This document shows, in pieces, positions 11,887-24,044 of a stretch of DNA of 64,000 nucleotides. This stretch comes from Plecoglossus altivelis. Taxonomy: Eukaryota > Chordata > Actinopteri > Osmeriformes > Plecoglossidae. The position numbers and the translations under genes are program-made. Position 1 is the stretch's first letter. Each line of letters opens with the position of its first letter. The stretch is taken from contig BROE01000019.1 in assembly GCA_036571765.1 (NCBI GenBank), forward strand, positions 12,029,419 through 12,093,418. The letters run 5' to 3'. Under the pieces are notes generated by a model. It was not told the DNA's origin. It did not search any database and saw nothing but the letters and a program-made list of their open reading frames with translations.

Positions 11887-12454
11887 CCACACACGCCTCA
11901 CTCCATACATGGAAAGGTCATGTAGATTTATCCTGGAATGATCCATAATGATATCACTTTCCCTGCTATCCCTGCTCCAGACAACTCTGAGTGCAGGAAT
12001 GTGAGTGTGGCTCATTATTAGCAAGGACTTAATCTAGCGAGCTAAAGGCTGTTTTCCTGCTGCTGTCCCACATCAGCCTCTGCTTTGGTTTCTGTTTCTT
12101 TAAGTCCAGTTCCAGTTTAAAAGGTTGGGAGGTAAATGCCACTATGCTCAGTGCTTGTTTTGTTGGTAGGACAAAACAGGTTAATTTTAAGATACATAAA
12201 AGTTTACATTTTGGTCTTAAAAGATAAAAAAGATAAAAGATAAAATTGGAATTTGAAAATTGTAAATGCTTTCAAATGATGACTCACTAGAATAGTCAGA
12301 TATGGCTGGATTTAGTGTTTTCTGTGAATAGCTGTAATCCTCTTACAATCTCTTCTCACTTCGCATTGCCTCGGGGCAGGAACCCTGTGCTTTCACGTGA
12401 TACTAAAAGCCACTGATGTAGGGTCTGGTGGGCAATCAGGCTTTCAGTGAGAGT
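11882..12454. other. Unique non-coding DNA
   Basis: No coding or repeat signal, apart from a short AAAAGATAAA repeat near 12220-12245. Confidence 0.5.
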
Positions 12455-12695
12455 CAAGCAGAGATTGAGAGAGGAAAAAAGACAAAGACACAGATAGGAA
12501 GAAACAGGGAGACAGAGACATAGAAAGAAAGAGAAAGAAAGAGAGATGGAGACAGAGAGAGACAGAGAGGAAGACAGACAGAGAGAGAGAGACAGAGAGG
12601 GAGACAGACAGAGAGAGACAGAGAGGAAGACAGACAGAGAGAGACAGAGAGGGAGAGAGGCAGAGAGGGAGACAGGAAGAGAGAAAGAGAAAGTA
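12455..12695. repeat. GA-rich purine tract (GAGACAGA units)
   Basis: Low-complexity GAGAGACAGAGAGG and AGACAGAC repeats. Frames across it are open on both strands only because of composition. Confidence 0.93.
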
Positions 12696-13365
12696 TGGAT
12701 ATGTGCATCCCTTTACACTCAGTTCCGGACCACCAGCATATTCAGAACATATTTCTCTACAAAATGAAAGGACTGTGTTGATGGAGACACATTGAACTCA
12801 CAAAGAATCAGGGATCAAAGCACACAAAGCCTCATAATCAGTGGTTTTCTGCCAGTGTTCAGCAGAGGTCCCTAACCCAGTTTCTCTCCCCAGGCCCAGG
12901 GGGCATACAGAGAGAGCCACTCTGCGGAGGAGGAACCCAGGCCGTAATCCACACGGTCACACTTCTCTCTCGTATGTTATTCAGACTTCCAGCGTACTTC
13001 TCCAGCTGTTGCCGATTACATCTGACTATGACAGTTCATACCTGAGCAGGGCTCATTAAGAACCGCTCTGTGAGGGCACACGCCATATCATTACACACGA
13101 TACACACAAGCACGGTTTCCCTGCCTCACACACTCTGCCTCACTTACAACAACACGAGCACCATATACCACAGTCCCTAGCCACCTAGAGGACAGGATGA
13201 GCAGAGCAGGCCCTGGCAGACAGTCTGCTACGCAGTGTACCATGGTGCTGATAGAAATGACTGGGGGTTTATGTGTGGGAATCTTTTCAGAGCAGAACCA
13301 GGTGGAAAGAAGAATGGGGAAGGAGATGGAGAGGTAGGGTGAAGGTGATATATGAGATATACATG
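12696..13365. other. Unique non-coding DNA
   Basis: Mixed-composition sequence with no recognised exon. Confidence 0.45.
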
Positions 13366-13438
13366 CACACACACACACAGACACAGACACATGGGCAAAC
13401 ACACACAGACACATGGGCAAACACACACCCACAGCAGC
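13366..13438. repeat. CA-rich microsatellite with a 24-bp subrepeat
   Basis: CA repeats with two copies of a unit containing CAGACACATGGGCAAACACA. Confidence 0.9.
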
Positions 13439-13510
13439 CACAACAAGTACTCCGTGTCCTTCTCTTTCAGTCTGAAAACCTTGAATCTGCTTAAAGCCGT
13501 CAGTAGCTGA

Positions 13511-13912
13511 GTCCAGGGTCACCCAGAGAGGAGTCATGTCCAGGGTCACCCAGAGTCGTGTCCAGGGTCACCCAGAGAGGAGTCATGTCCAGGGTCACCC
13601 AGAGAGGAGTTGTGTCCAGGGTCACCCAGAGTCATGTCCAGGGTCACCCAGAGTCGTGTCATGTTCAGGGTCACCCAGAGTCGTGTCATGTCCAGGGTCA
13701 CCCAGAGAGGAGTCATGTCCAGGGTCACCCAGAGAGGAGTCGTGTCCAGGCTCACCCAGAGAGGAGTCGTGTCCAGGGTCACCCAGAGAGGAGTCGTGTC
13801 CAGGGTCACCCAGAGTCGTGTCCAGGGTCACCCAGAGTCGTGTCCAGGGTCACCCAGAGAGGAGTCATGTCCAGGGTCACCCAAAGCCGTGTCCTAGGTC
13901 ACCCAGAGAGGG
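13511..13912. repeat. Minisatellite, 27-bp unit and shorter variants
   Basis: About 16 copies of a unit containing GTCCAGGGTCACCCAGAG, followed by either AGGAGTCAT or a shorter TCGT end. Mixed unit lengths and repeat content leave several overlapping frames open. Confidence 0.95.
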
Positions 13913-14622
13913 TTGTGGAGATGGGGAGGGAGTAAGAGATGGGGGAGGCAGCTCCCTATACAAGAATTACTCTTCTCATCTTTTCACTGTCGCTGAGCAT
14001 TACGCTCAAGCTCTCAACTCGCTAAAGGAGAGTGACCCTGGAATGAAAGGGTGAGCACTGAGGGCTACGAAAAAGTAATTGCGATTTTCTTTTTTCTATA
14101 TTTACACACCACCATGCTGCTGTCACCTCTGCTGCATGCTGCAGGGTTAATCTCTCCCAGAGTGCACTCTGAACACAAGCATTCTGCCTCAGGGTGAGAA
14201 GTGGTCAACAGATATGCCAGTGAATAGATCTAAACACAGTGTGCTAAAACTTTTGGAGGAGAAGCATATGGCTGCCCAGTATCTCTTTAGGCCAATGTCT
14301 CTCCAGTCACAGTCCTGGAAACGTTTGCCTTCATCTGTGTTTCCATATGGAGGAAAGTGTGACCTAAACAACCCTATAGTTCTGTCCTCAGTGCTGCACC
14401 CAGCTGCAGTACACAGAAACATGCCAGGCGGGTAGCTGGCTGGATATCACCATGTAGGAGACGACGTCTCAGGGTTCTACTGGCAGTAGTCTTCTGGCTT
14501 CTCTGTCCACTTGTGTTAGTGTGATGTATCGTTCATGCACAGAGATGGCAGACAGGGCTGAGTTTGGTAACTATACCAACCATGGAACACTGTAGCTGCA
14601 GAGATTTAGGGATATTATCCAT
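13913..14622. other. Unique non-coding DNA
   Basis: Mixed sequence with no recognised exon or repeat. Confidence 0.45.
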
Positions 14623-15209
14623 TCAGTCTTTGGAGGGTCAGGATCAGTCTCTGGAGGGTCAGGGTGAGTCTCTGGAGGGTCAGGGTCAGTCTCTGGAGGG
14701 TCAGGGTCAGTCTCTGGAGGATCAGGGTCAGTCTCTGGAGGGTCAGTATCTGGGGGGTCAGTCTCTGGGGGGTCAGTCTCTGGAAGGTCAGTCTCTGGAG
14801 GGTCAGTCTCTGGAGGGTCAGTCTCTGGAGGGTCAGGGTCTGTCTCTGGAGGTCAGTCTCTGGGGGGCCAGGGTCAGTCTCTGGAGGGTCAGTCTCTAGA
14901 GGATCAGGGTCAGTCTCTGGAGGGTCAGTCTCTGGAGGGTCAGGGTCAGTCTCTGGAAGGGTCAGTCTCTAGAGGATCAGGGTCAGTCTCTGGAGGGTCA
15001 GTCTCTGGAGGGTCAGTCTCTGGGGGTCAGGGTAAGTCTCTGGAGGGTCAGTCTCTGGAGGGTCAGGGTCAGTCTCTGGAGGGTCAGTCTCTGGAGGATC
15101 AGGGTCAGTCTCTGGAGGGTCAGTCTCTGGGGGGTCAGTCTCTGGGGGTCAGGGTAAGTCTCTGGAGGGTCAGTCGCTGGAGGGTCAGTCTCTAGAGGAT
15201 CAGGGTCAG
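14623..15209. repeat. Minisatellite of 15-bp and 21-bp units
   Basis: Arrays of GGTCAGTCTCTGGAG, alternating with a form that has an inserted GGTCAG. Higher-order blocks recur. Confidence 0.95.
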
Positions 15210-15228
15210 CAGTCCCCCTCTTATTAGC

Positions 15229-15669
15229 AGTGAGACAGTCCACTTACACAGGACAGTGAGACAGTCCACTTACACAGGACAGTGAGACAGTCCACTTACA
15301 CAGGACAATGAGACAGTCCACTTACACAGGACAGTGAGACAGTCCACTTACACAGGACAGCGAGACAGTCCACTTACACAGGACAGTGAGACAGTCCACT
15401 TACACAGGACAGTGAGACAGTCCACTTACACAGGACAATGAGACAGTCCACTTACACAGGACAATGAGACAGTCCACTTACACAGGACAGTGAGACAGTC
15501 CACTTACACAGGACAATGAGACAGTCCACTTACACAGGACAGTGAGACAGTCCACTTACACAGGACAGTGAGACAGTCCACTTACACAGGACAGCGAGAC
15601 AGTCCACTTACACAGGACAGTGAGACAGTCCACTTACACAGGACAGTGAGACAGTCCACTTACACAGGA
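15229..15669. repeat. 26-bp minisatellite
   Basis: About 17 highly similar units containing GAGACAGTCCACTTACACAG. Variation is mainly GACAGTG, GACAATG or GACAGCG. Confidence 0.97.
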
Positions 15670-15861
15670 GCCACGCCAAGGTGGGCCAGAGGGAAGCTGT
15701 GATGCTGGAGGCCTTACATTTGCATGGAAAAAGGGTTATAATACAAAATACTATAATTCTATACTACCAAAGTTAATTTCATTTCTCTACACTGCCAGTT
15801 AACCGAAACCCACCCAATGAATGAACATGAAACCTGGAGTACTAGAACCCCAGAGAACACC

Positions 15862-16708
15862 AGGTTCTCTTGTTGTGATGAGGTATCATCATGTTCTCCT
15901 GTTGTGGTGAGGTACCAGCATGTTCTCCTGTTGTGATGAGGTACCAACATGTTCTCCTGTTGAAATGAGATACCAACATGTTCTCCTGTTGAAATGAGAT
16001 ATCATCATGTTCTCCTGTTGTGATGAGGTATCATCATGTTCTCCTGTTGTAATGAGGTACCAACATGTTCTCCTGTTGTGATGAGGTACCAACATGTTCT
16101 CCTGTTGTGATGAGGTACCAGCATGTTCTCCTGTTGTGATGAGGTACCAGCATGTTATCCTGTTGTGATGAGGTACCAACATGTTCTCCTGTTGTAATGA
16201 GGTACCAACATGTTCTCCTGTTGTGATGAGGTACCAACATGTTCTCCTGTTGTGATGAGGTACCAGCATGTTCTCCTGTTGTGATGAGGTACCAGCATGT
16301 TATCCTGTTGTGATGAGGTACCAACATGTTCTCCTGTTGTGATGAGGTACCAACATGTTCTCCTGTTGTGATGAGGTACCAACATGTTATCCTGTTGTGA
16401 TGAGGTACCAACATGTTATCCTGTTGTGATGAGGTACCAACATGTTATCCTGTTGTGATGAGGTACCAACATGTTCTCCTGTTGTGATGAGGTACCAACA
16501 TGTTCTCCTGTTGTGATGAGGTACCAACATGTTCTCCTGTTGTGATGAGGTACCAACATGTTCTCCTGTTGTAATGAGGTACCAACATGTTCTCCTGTTG
16601 TGATGAGGTACCAGCATGTTATCCTGTTGTGATGAGGTACCAACATGTTCTCCTATTGTGATGAGGTACCAGCATGTTCTCCTGTTGTAATGAGGTACCA
16701 ACATGTTC
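15862..16708. repeat. 29-bp minisatellite
   Basis: About 29 units containing CATGTTCTCCTGTTGTGATG followed by AGGTACCAA. The unit is not a multiple of three, so all minus-strand frames read the same peptide series with an 87-base period. These frames are not genes. Confidence 0.97.
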
Positions 16709-18639
16709 CATGTTTCTCCAGTTAGGTATTAGCTTGAACAGATGCTTGCAGGGCGATTCTGTATTTTGATCTCTTACTCACCTATATGACTTCTCATCCA
16801 ATTCCCTAGTCTCTGCATCAGACCAAGCTTCACTCCATGAGTTTGAGAGCGCCCTCGTCTGAGAGTTGAGTCTAATGCGATCAGTAATGAATTCTGTGTG
16901 ACATTAGGCTGATATAAATGGAGGGACAAGCACAGACTACAAGTGTCTGAGAGTCCTAGCTAATCTAATGATACAGAGGCAGAGACAGAAGCAGTTAGAG
17001 GGAATAGGCCAAGCTACTGCTGCAGCGGGGACTGCAAATGAAAAGGTACAAATCAAATCATGGCCTAATAGACGCGCTGTAGAGGCCAGTCGATACTAAC
17101 AGCATTAAGGCCTTGTGACCCCCCCTCCCTTGCTAGCTCATACCGACATCGGCCAATACACTTCCGTTGGTCCTTCAAGGAAAACTATCAAAAGCCCTGT
17201 TGTCTTAAAAAGGAGGAAGACAGGCTGATGCTTCTAAGCAAGTTAGCTGTGTGGGTCGTCAGCCAGGCAGTCTTCCTCTTCAGCTCTCAGCATGAATTAT
17301 TTCAGACATCATTTCATGGCCCTAAGATTGCGAGCCACTTGAGGGCTGGCTTATTTAAGTGACAGACGGCACAGGCTCACAAAGACATACTGTGGCTTCC
17401 AACACTAGGAAACCAGAACATTAGATAAATCAAGGGAAAACATGTTTTGGGAGGACTTTACAGAAGGTAAATATACATCTATCAACTTAGACCATGGACA
17501 AACACAGGTCACCATCAAGCAGCCATGCTTTCCTCTACAATAAATCCCACAGACAGAATCTCACCTGCCTATGAATGATTTAGACTGAAAAAAACAACAG
17601 AAATCCTGTTTAACACCAAAAGGAGAGAAACATAGAGATCAGGGGCGAGATAGCGAGATGTATATATAAAAGCAAAGACAAAAACAAGGAGAGATAGACA
17701 ACGCAGCAAAGAGACAGAGAAGCTTTGAGAGAAAGGAAGACAGACAGAGGAGGCAGAGGAAGTTGTGATCACAGACAGGGGCCAGAGGCAGGCAGACATA
17801 CAGGACCAGTGCCCTCTCTGGACTGATAGCTCTGTTCACCCAGAACCTCTTATCACTGAGTAGCATGGCCTGCTTTGATCTCAGGGGTCTGGGTCTATCA
17901 GCTCCAGTACCCAGGAACCTGCTCTTTCTCAGTCACACGCCAAGCCCTCAGACAGCTGCTAATGTGTAGGAGAGGAGAGAGCAGGAGGGAGTTGGAAAGA
18001 GCAGAGGAAGGAGGAGGGAGCATGGAGGGAGTAGGACAGAGCAGAGGGAGGAGCAGGGAAGAGGAGAAGAGAGGAAGGAGGAGGAGAGAGCACGAGAGAG
18101 GAAGATGGAGGAGAAAGAGGGAACAGCACTCTAGACAGTTCAGAGGAACACCACTAACAGCCATCCCACACTCAGCCAGACCAGCTCACAGACAGCTGAT
18201 AACTTTCTACCACTTCATAAAAGCTGTCTGAGCACATCTGGCCTGCTGGGCGAGAAGGATGAGCCTGATCCCAGACCTGCAGACTCCCCATCAAAGAACG
18301 GAGCGCCGCCCTGCTAGAAGGAGGACTCAGTACAGGACCTCCTTTGATGTGTTTCAAAACCCAACACAGCCCACTGGGGTGGGGGGGGGGGGCTGATCGA
18401 CGATGTCATATTCACTCATAACTCTGATGATCACTCTTCTCCTCAGACTGTATAAAACACATTCCAAAGCATTCACACTCAGCTTTTAAAATGGCACAAT
18501 CAAATAGTAATGTGTGTCCTGAGACACAGAGAGAGGAAGGAGAGGAGGAGTCCATAGAGCACTACTGATGCCAGAACTCCTTTCTCTTAAAACAGGACTC
18601 CTGTCCCACAGCTGTGGAATAAAGAGCAGAGATGGATCA

Positions 18640-18830
18640 AATATGACATGGTCAAACTGAGGTTTTCATTACAACAGTAATTAATGAGATGGAGAGATGA
18701 TGTTTTGCACAGCTGTTGGCAAAAGCCTGCTTGCTTATCTCACAGCAGTGAAATTTCCCTGAAAGAGCTGATCAGCTTCGGTTCAGTTTCACAGCTGAAA
18801 TATGCATGCATTAAGAGTTAGGGTTAAACT
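18640..18830. promoter_or_regulatory. Candidate conserved non-coding element
   Basis: Complex, balanced sequence containing CAGTAATTAATGAG (paired homeobox-like TAAT sites), GCTGATCAGC and ATGCATGCAT. It is unlike the repeats around it. Judged by eye only. Confidence 0.25.
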
Positions 18831-19844
18831 CAGGCTGTAAATAACTGTGCATACACCACCACAGTCAAAACAAATCTCTTCTGTTTGTTATCTCCAGCCC
18901 CACTTACGCTAGGCCCATTTCCTAGCCCCAGTCCTGTCCTAACCTCACCAGTGTTGTAAGCCAGGGCTTTTATCTGCTACTCTGTCTCTGATCTCATCAA
19001 CAGTCAGACAGTCCCCCTCTACCTGCACAGACATGACCTCCTCTCCCCTGTGTCAGGCAACAGAAATGAGACATGGCTCCCTAGTGATGATCTAGGCACA
19101 TTCCTGTACATCACAAGTCCAAGAGGAGCAGCAACCTGTCTGGTCGAAACTAGTCTGGGCTTTCTCTCAGCCTATCTGCTGCCCTCAGAGGCTGCAGGCC
19201 TGAGCAACTGAATGACATGCCTGGTAATGTGGTCATCATGGCTCCTGGTGGAGACTGAGGGGTTAAACTAACCTTGATGAAGAGCAGACGCATGAGGGTG
19301 TGGACTCTGACAGAGCGCTGACACACCCCAGCATCTGGATGAATGGATCCTGCGTGCTCGATGCGACACACACACCACACACACACACAGGCATAGGTAC
19401 ACACACCAAACACACACTAGCGTAGACACATACCCCATCACTGCTGGGGTGGGGGAGGGCGTTGAGAGGTCATTTCTCTCTTTCTCTTGCCTTTGTCTAT
19501 CCCCCGGCTTCGTCACTCCCTTTCCCCAGACCTCTCTCTTCTTCTCCCAGCCTCTTTTCTTCGTTTCTCCCAGCTCTCTTCTTCCTCTTCCCCAGTCTCT
19601 CCCCCCAGCCTCCTTCTCTCTCCCCAGCCTCCCTCTCCTCTCCCCAGCCTCCCTCTCTCCAGCTCTCTCTCTCCCCTACCCCCTCCATGGCCTCTGTCTT
19701 CCACTCTCTCCCTCCGGCTAGACAACTTGCTGGCTGGCTAACTGGCTGGCTGAAAGGGACTCCATGAGTTGAGTTAAACAAATGAGCTCTCCCTCCTTCA
19801 GTCCCTGGGCCCTGGTCCTGAGAGCCACATTATGAGTGTAATGG

Positions 19845-20060
19845 GTGGCCCTCATGTAAACACAATATTACAGTTTACAATTAATAATGAATGAGGCGGA
19901 CGGAGAGGAAGCTAGCGGCCCGCCCTGCTGTCGAAGGAGCTAATGGATTCCAAACAGGCTTGTGTTACAGAGAGGCTAAATGAAGCTACTCTGTGTTTAT
20001 GCTGGGATGTTAATGTGCTGCAGACTGGAGCTACTTTACTGGAAGCAGTAGGATCTCCAG
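19845..20060. promoter_or_regulatory. Candidate conserved non-coding element
   Basis: Island with TTACAATTAATAATGAATG, then a complex segment of mixed composition. It lacks simple repeats and an open frame with protein-like composition. Judged by eye only. Confidence 0.25.
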
Positions 20061-20149
20061 ACAGCCTGGGGGCGCTGGTCACACTGGCTTGCTAGGCAGC
20101 TACACTACAGGCCAGGTCCCAGTGTTAGTGTAACAGTGCTGTGAAGCAG

Positions 20150-21618
20150 TGTGTGTGTATAGAGTGTGTATGTGTTGGTGTGTACTTACAGGAGCTGGTA
20201 GCAGGATAGAGTGTGTATGTGTTGGTGTGTACTTACAGGAGCTGGTAGCAGGATAGAGTGTGTATGTGTTGGTGTGTACTTACAGGAGCTGGTAGCAGGA
20301 TAGAGTGTGTATTTTGTTTACTTACAGGAGCGAGTAGCAGGATGAGTGGTATTGTGTTGGGTGTACTTGCAGAGCTCGGTAGCAATAGAGTGTGTATTTG
20401 TTGTGTGTACTTACAGGAGCGTAGCACATAGAGTGTGTATGTGTTTGGTGTTGTACTTGCAGGACGCTGTAGCAGGATAATCGTGTATTGTGGTGTTTAC
20501 TTACAGAGCTGGTAGCAGGATAGGTGTGTATGTGTTGGTGTGTACTTACAGGAGCTGGTAGCAGGATAGAGTGGGTATGTGTTGGTGTGTACTTACAGGA
20601 GCTGGTAGCAGGATAGAGTGGGTATGTGTTGGTGTGTACTTACAGGAGCTGGTAGCAGGATAGAGTGGGTATGTGTTGGTGTGTACTTACAGGAGCTGGT
20701 AGCAGGATAGAGTGGGTATGTGTTGGTGTGTACTTACAGGAGCTGGTAGCAGGATAGAGTGGGTATGTGTTGGTGTGTACTTACAGGAGCTGGTAGCAGG
20801 ATAGAGTGGGTATGTGTTGGTGTGTACTTACAGGAGCTGGTAGCAGGATAGAGTGGGTATGTGTTGGTGTGTACTTACAGGAGCTGGTAGCAGGATAGAG
20901 TGTGTATGTGTCTGTGTACTGTACAGAGCTGGTACCGGATAATGTTGTATGTTGGTGGTATTGTACTACAGGATGTAGCAGATAGAGGTGTATGTGTTGT
21001 GGTCTTACAGACATGTGCAGGATAGAGTGGTATGGTTGTTGTACTTACAGAGTAGTAGAGAAGAGGATTGTGATTGGTGGTACTTGCAGAGCTGGGGAGG
21101 ATAGAGTGTTATGTCTTGGTGTGTATTAAGGAGCTGTGCAGATAGATGTGTTGTGTGTGTGTACTTACAGGAGCTGGTAGCAGGATATGAGTGTGTATGT
21201 GTTGGTGTACCAGGACTCGTAGCAGCATAGAGTGTGTATGTGTGTTGTACTTATCAGGACTGTAGCAGGTAGAGTGTGTATGTGTTGTGCTTACTTACAG
21301 AGTGGTAGCGGATAGTGTGTATGTGTTAGTGTACTTACAGGAGCTGGTAGCAGGATAGAGTGTGTATGTGTTTGTGTATACTTAAGAAGCTGTAGCAGGA
21401 GTAGAGTGTGTAGTGCTGTGGTACTTACAGACTGGTAGCAGGATAGTGGTAGTGTTCGTGTTACTATACAGGAGCTGTAGCAGATTAGGTGTGTAGTGTT
21501 GGTGTGTACTACAGGGCTGGTAGCGGATAGAGTGTGTATGGGTGCTGTGTACTTACAGAGCTGGTAGCAGGACTAGAGGTGAGTGTGGTTTTGTACTTAC
21601 AGGAGCTGGTAGCAGGGG
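20150..21618. repeat. 47-bp minisatellite, partly degraded
   Basis: About 30 units with GTGTACTTACAGGAGCTGG and TAGCAGGATAGAGTG. Spacing of 47 is exact between the first copies (20184, 20231). Copies at 20150-20310 and 20525-20910 are clean, while those at 20310-20520 and 20910-21600 carry many single-base losses, as in uncorrected long reads. Every clean unit holds ACTTAC, a perfect GTAAGT on the minus strand. Confidence 0.95.
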
Positions 21619-21689
21619 TACTTGTGGGTCTTATCATTCAGGGGTTTCCTTCCTGCTGATTCCATTCATCATGCTATGAAACCTGATCA

Positions 21690-22000
21690 GCCCATGGCTC
21701 CCCCTGTCCCCACTCGCTCGTCCCATCCTCCACCCCTCCTCCTCCTGCTCCCACCTCCCTCTCCATCCTCAACCCCATCCCCCCTCCTGCCCTCCCACTC
21801 CTCTCCATCCTCCCACCCCATCGCTCCCTCCTGCCTCCCCACCCTCCCTCACCTCTCTGACTGGTGTAGACAGAAGTGAGAGAGACGCGGCAAGAGGGGA
21901 GGGGGGGGAGGGGGTGAGGGAGGGAGGGATGATGAGGGATGAGGCTGGAGAACTGAGGTTGGAGGGATGATGAGGGATGATGGGGTAGGAGGAGGAGAGC
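21690..22000. repeat. Pyrimidine tract followed by purine tract
   Basis: C/T-rich sequence (CCTCCTCCTGCTCCCACCT type) to about 21860, then G/A-rich sequence (GGGAGGGAGGGATGATGAGG type) to about 22000. The halves are approximately complementary in composition. Confidence 0.8.
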
Positions 22001-22154
22001 AGCACCAACTACAGACAGAGGGTGCAGTAATGGCTCCATAATTCCCATGTCCTCTCTGTAAGTGAGTTAGGATGTGCTGGTTGATATTTATCTCAACTAC
22101 CGAAAACACAATCCAGGCTTCAGCCTACTCTCAGTTGAGATATGTGATATTACG

Positions 22155-22302
22155 CACCACACACAACACACACACACCAACCACACAACACACACACACA
22201 CAAACACAACCAACACCACACAACACAACACACACAACACACAACACAACAAAACACACACACAACACACACAACCACACACACACACATACACACACAA
22301 CC
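22155..22302. repeat. Imperfect CA-rich microsatellite
   Basis: CACA and ACAACACA repeats with irregular phase. Confidence 0.92.
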
Positions 22303-22416
22303 TCCCTGGCCTTGTCATGCAGCATTATTCAGCAGTATGTTGACATCCTCCATCCATCCTACATCTCTCTCTCAAATTTGGGCTACTTAGCAAGATGTCA
22401 ACTAGATGTCTATATT

Positions 22417-23190
22417 TGAGGTGTTCCACCTGTGTGTCAGGTAAGGGGTGATGTGTGTGGGGATTGATAGAATAGTTGAGGTGTTCCACCTGTGTGTCAG
22501 GTAAGGGGTGATGTGTGTGGGGATTGATAGAATAGTTGAGGTGTTCCACCTGTGTGTCAGGTAAGGGGTGTGTGTGTGGGGACTGATAGAATAGTTGAGG
22601 TGTTCCACCTGCGTGTCAGGTAAGGGGTGTGTGTGTGGGGACTGATAGAATAGTTGCGGTGTTCCACCTGTGTGTCAGGTAAGGGGTGTGTGTGTGGGGA
22701 CTGATAGAATAGTTGAGGTGTTCCACCTGTGTGTCAGGTAAGGGGTGTGTGTGGGGACTGATAGAATAGTTGAGGTGTTCCACCTGTGTGTCAGGTAAGG
22801 GGTGTGTGTGTGGGGACTGATAGAATAGTTGAGGTGTTCCACCTGTGTGTCAGGTAAGGGGTGATGTGTGTGGGGATTGATAGAATAGTTGAGGTGTTCC
22901 ACCTGTGTGTCAGGGGTTAAAAAGGTGCGTGTGTGGGACTGATAGACATAGTTGAGGGTCTTCCACTGTGTGTCAGTAAGGGTGATTGTGTGTGGGGACT
23001 GAAGAATAGTTGAGGTGTCTCCAGCCTGTGTGTCAGGTAAGGGTGTGGTTTGGGGATGATAGAATAGTGGGTGTTTCCAACCTGCTGTGTCACGTAAGGG
23101 GTGTGTGTGTGGGGACTGATAGAATAGTTGAGGTGTTCCACCTGCGTGTCAGGTAAGGGGTGTGTGTGTGTGAGGGGTGTGTGTGTGGGG
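22417..23190. repeat. 57-60-bp minisatellite with a splice-donor-like core
   Basis: About 13 units containing GAGGTGTTCCACCTGTGTGT, CAGGTAAGG and GATAGAATAGTT. Exact CAGGTAAGG occurs at least ten times, with the GT at 22441, 22501, 22561, 22620, 22679, 22738, 22795, 22854, 23036 and 23153. Units between about 22910 and 23100 are error-rich. Confidence 0.95.
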
Positions 23191-23224
23191 AGCTTAGTGT
23201 TCTGCTTTTGAATATTATAGTATG

Positions 23225-23910
23225 AGCTATTCTAATGGCTGTGTGTTTGAGCCTTTTTGTGTGTTTCAATCTGTATGTGTGTAAGCGTGTGCGCTTGTAC
23301 CATTTGCATGTGAGTCAGGGTGTGTGTGCTTGTGTCATGAATGTGTTAGCAGACCTGAGCAGTGACAGTAGAGGTGTTAGTTGTCTCCCAGGGCAGCTAC
23401 GTGTTGCCCTGCCTTCACAGTCACCCTAATCTGAGCTGAAACCAGGCTTTGTTCCCAGGGGCCTAGCCAGAGGCCAGAGGCCTGTAAAAACCAAAAATGT
23501 TTGTGTGGCGAATGTGTGTGTGTGTGGAGTGCTGGGGTTAGCTGGTTGTGTTTGTTATGTGTGTGGAGTGTGCATTTGTGTGTATTTGTGTCTGTATGTG
23601 TGTGAGTGTCCTGTATGTGTGTGTGAGTATAACCGTGTGTGTTTAACCATGTGTGTGTGTGTGTTCATTAGTGTGTATGTGTGGTGTGTGTGGTGTGGAG
23701 TGTGGTTAGTTGTTTGTGTTGTGTATGTGGGTGGAGTGTGCATTGTGTGTATGTGGGCGTGTATGTGTGTGGAGTGTTCATTAGTGTGTTTTTCGGTGTG
23801 ATTGTGGGTGTGGAGTTGTGGGTTAGTGTGTAGGGTATGTGTTGTGTGCAGATTAGTGTGTATGTGTGTGTTGTGTACTGTGTGTGTGCAAGAGTGTATG
23901 TGTGCATGCG
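23225..23910. repeat. Degenerate GT-rich tract
   Basis: Long TGTGTG-rich region with irregular insertions (GTGTGGAGTG, GTATGTGT). No coding potential. Confidence 0.85.
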
Positions 23911-24044
23911 TTGTTGTTTTATTTCCTCCATACTTATAGATGCCAGCACGAGCGCTCAAGTACATTTCATCATCATCCCGTGATTCCAGGTTGTCATTGG
24001 TGACCGCGGTAAAAATAAGCTGTACTGGGAGAACCATGGCTTAG

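Larger units (their letters stand above)
16709..20149. other. Non-coding DNA with GA- and CT-rich patches
   Basis: Mostly unique sequence. It holds a purine-rich patch at about 17980-18125, a G run near 18380-18392, CA repeats near 19365-19430 and a pyrimidine-rich CTCCCCAGCCT patch at about 19460-19690. No exon could be recognised. Two islands, 18640-18830 and 19845-20060, look like conserved non-coding elements. Confidence 0.5.

Noticed and set aside
15229..15669. CRISPR-like 26-bp repeats
   Set aside because: Head-to-tail identical units without spacers, an ordinary minisatellite.
20070..20095. CTCF site at CTGGGGGCGCTGG
   Set aside because: Core partly fits but the CCA side mismatches. 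Too weak to list without a matrix score.
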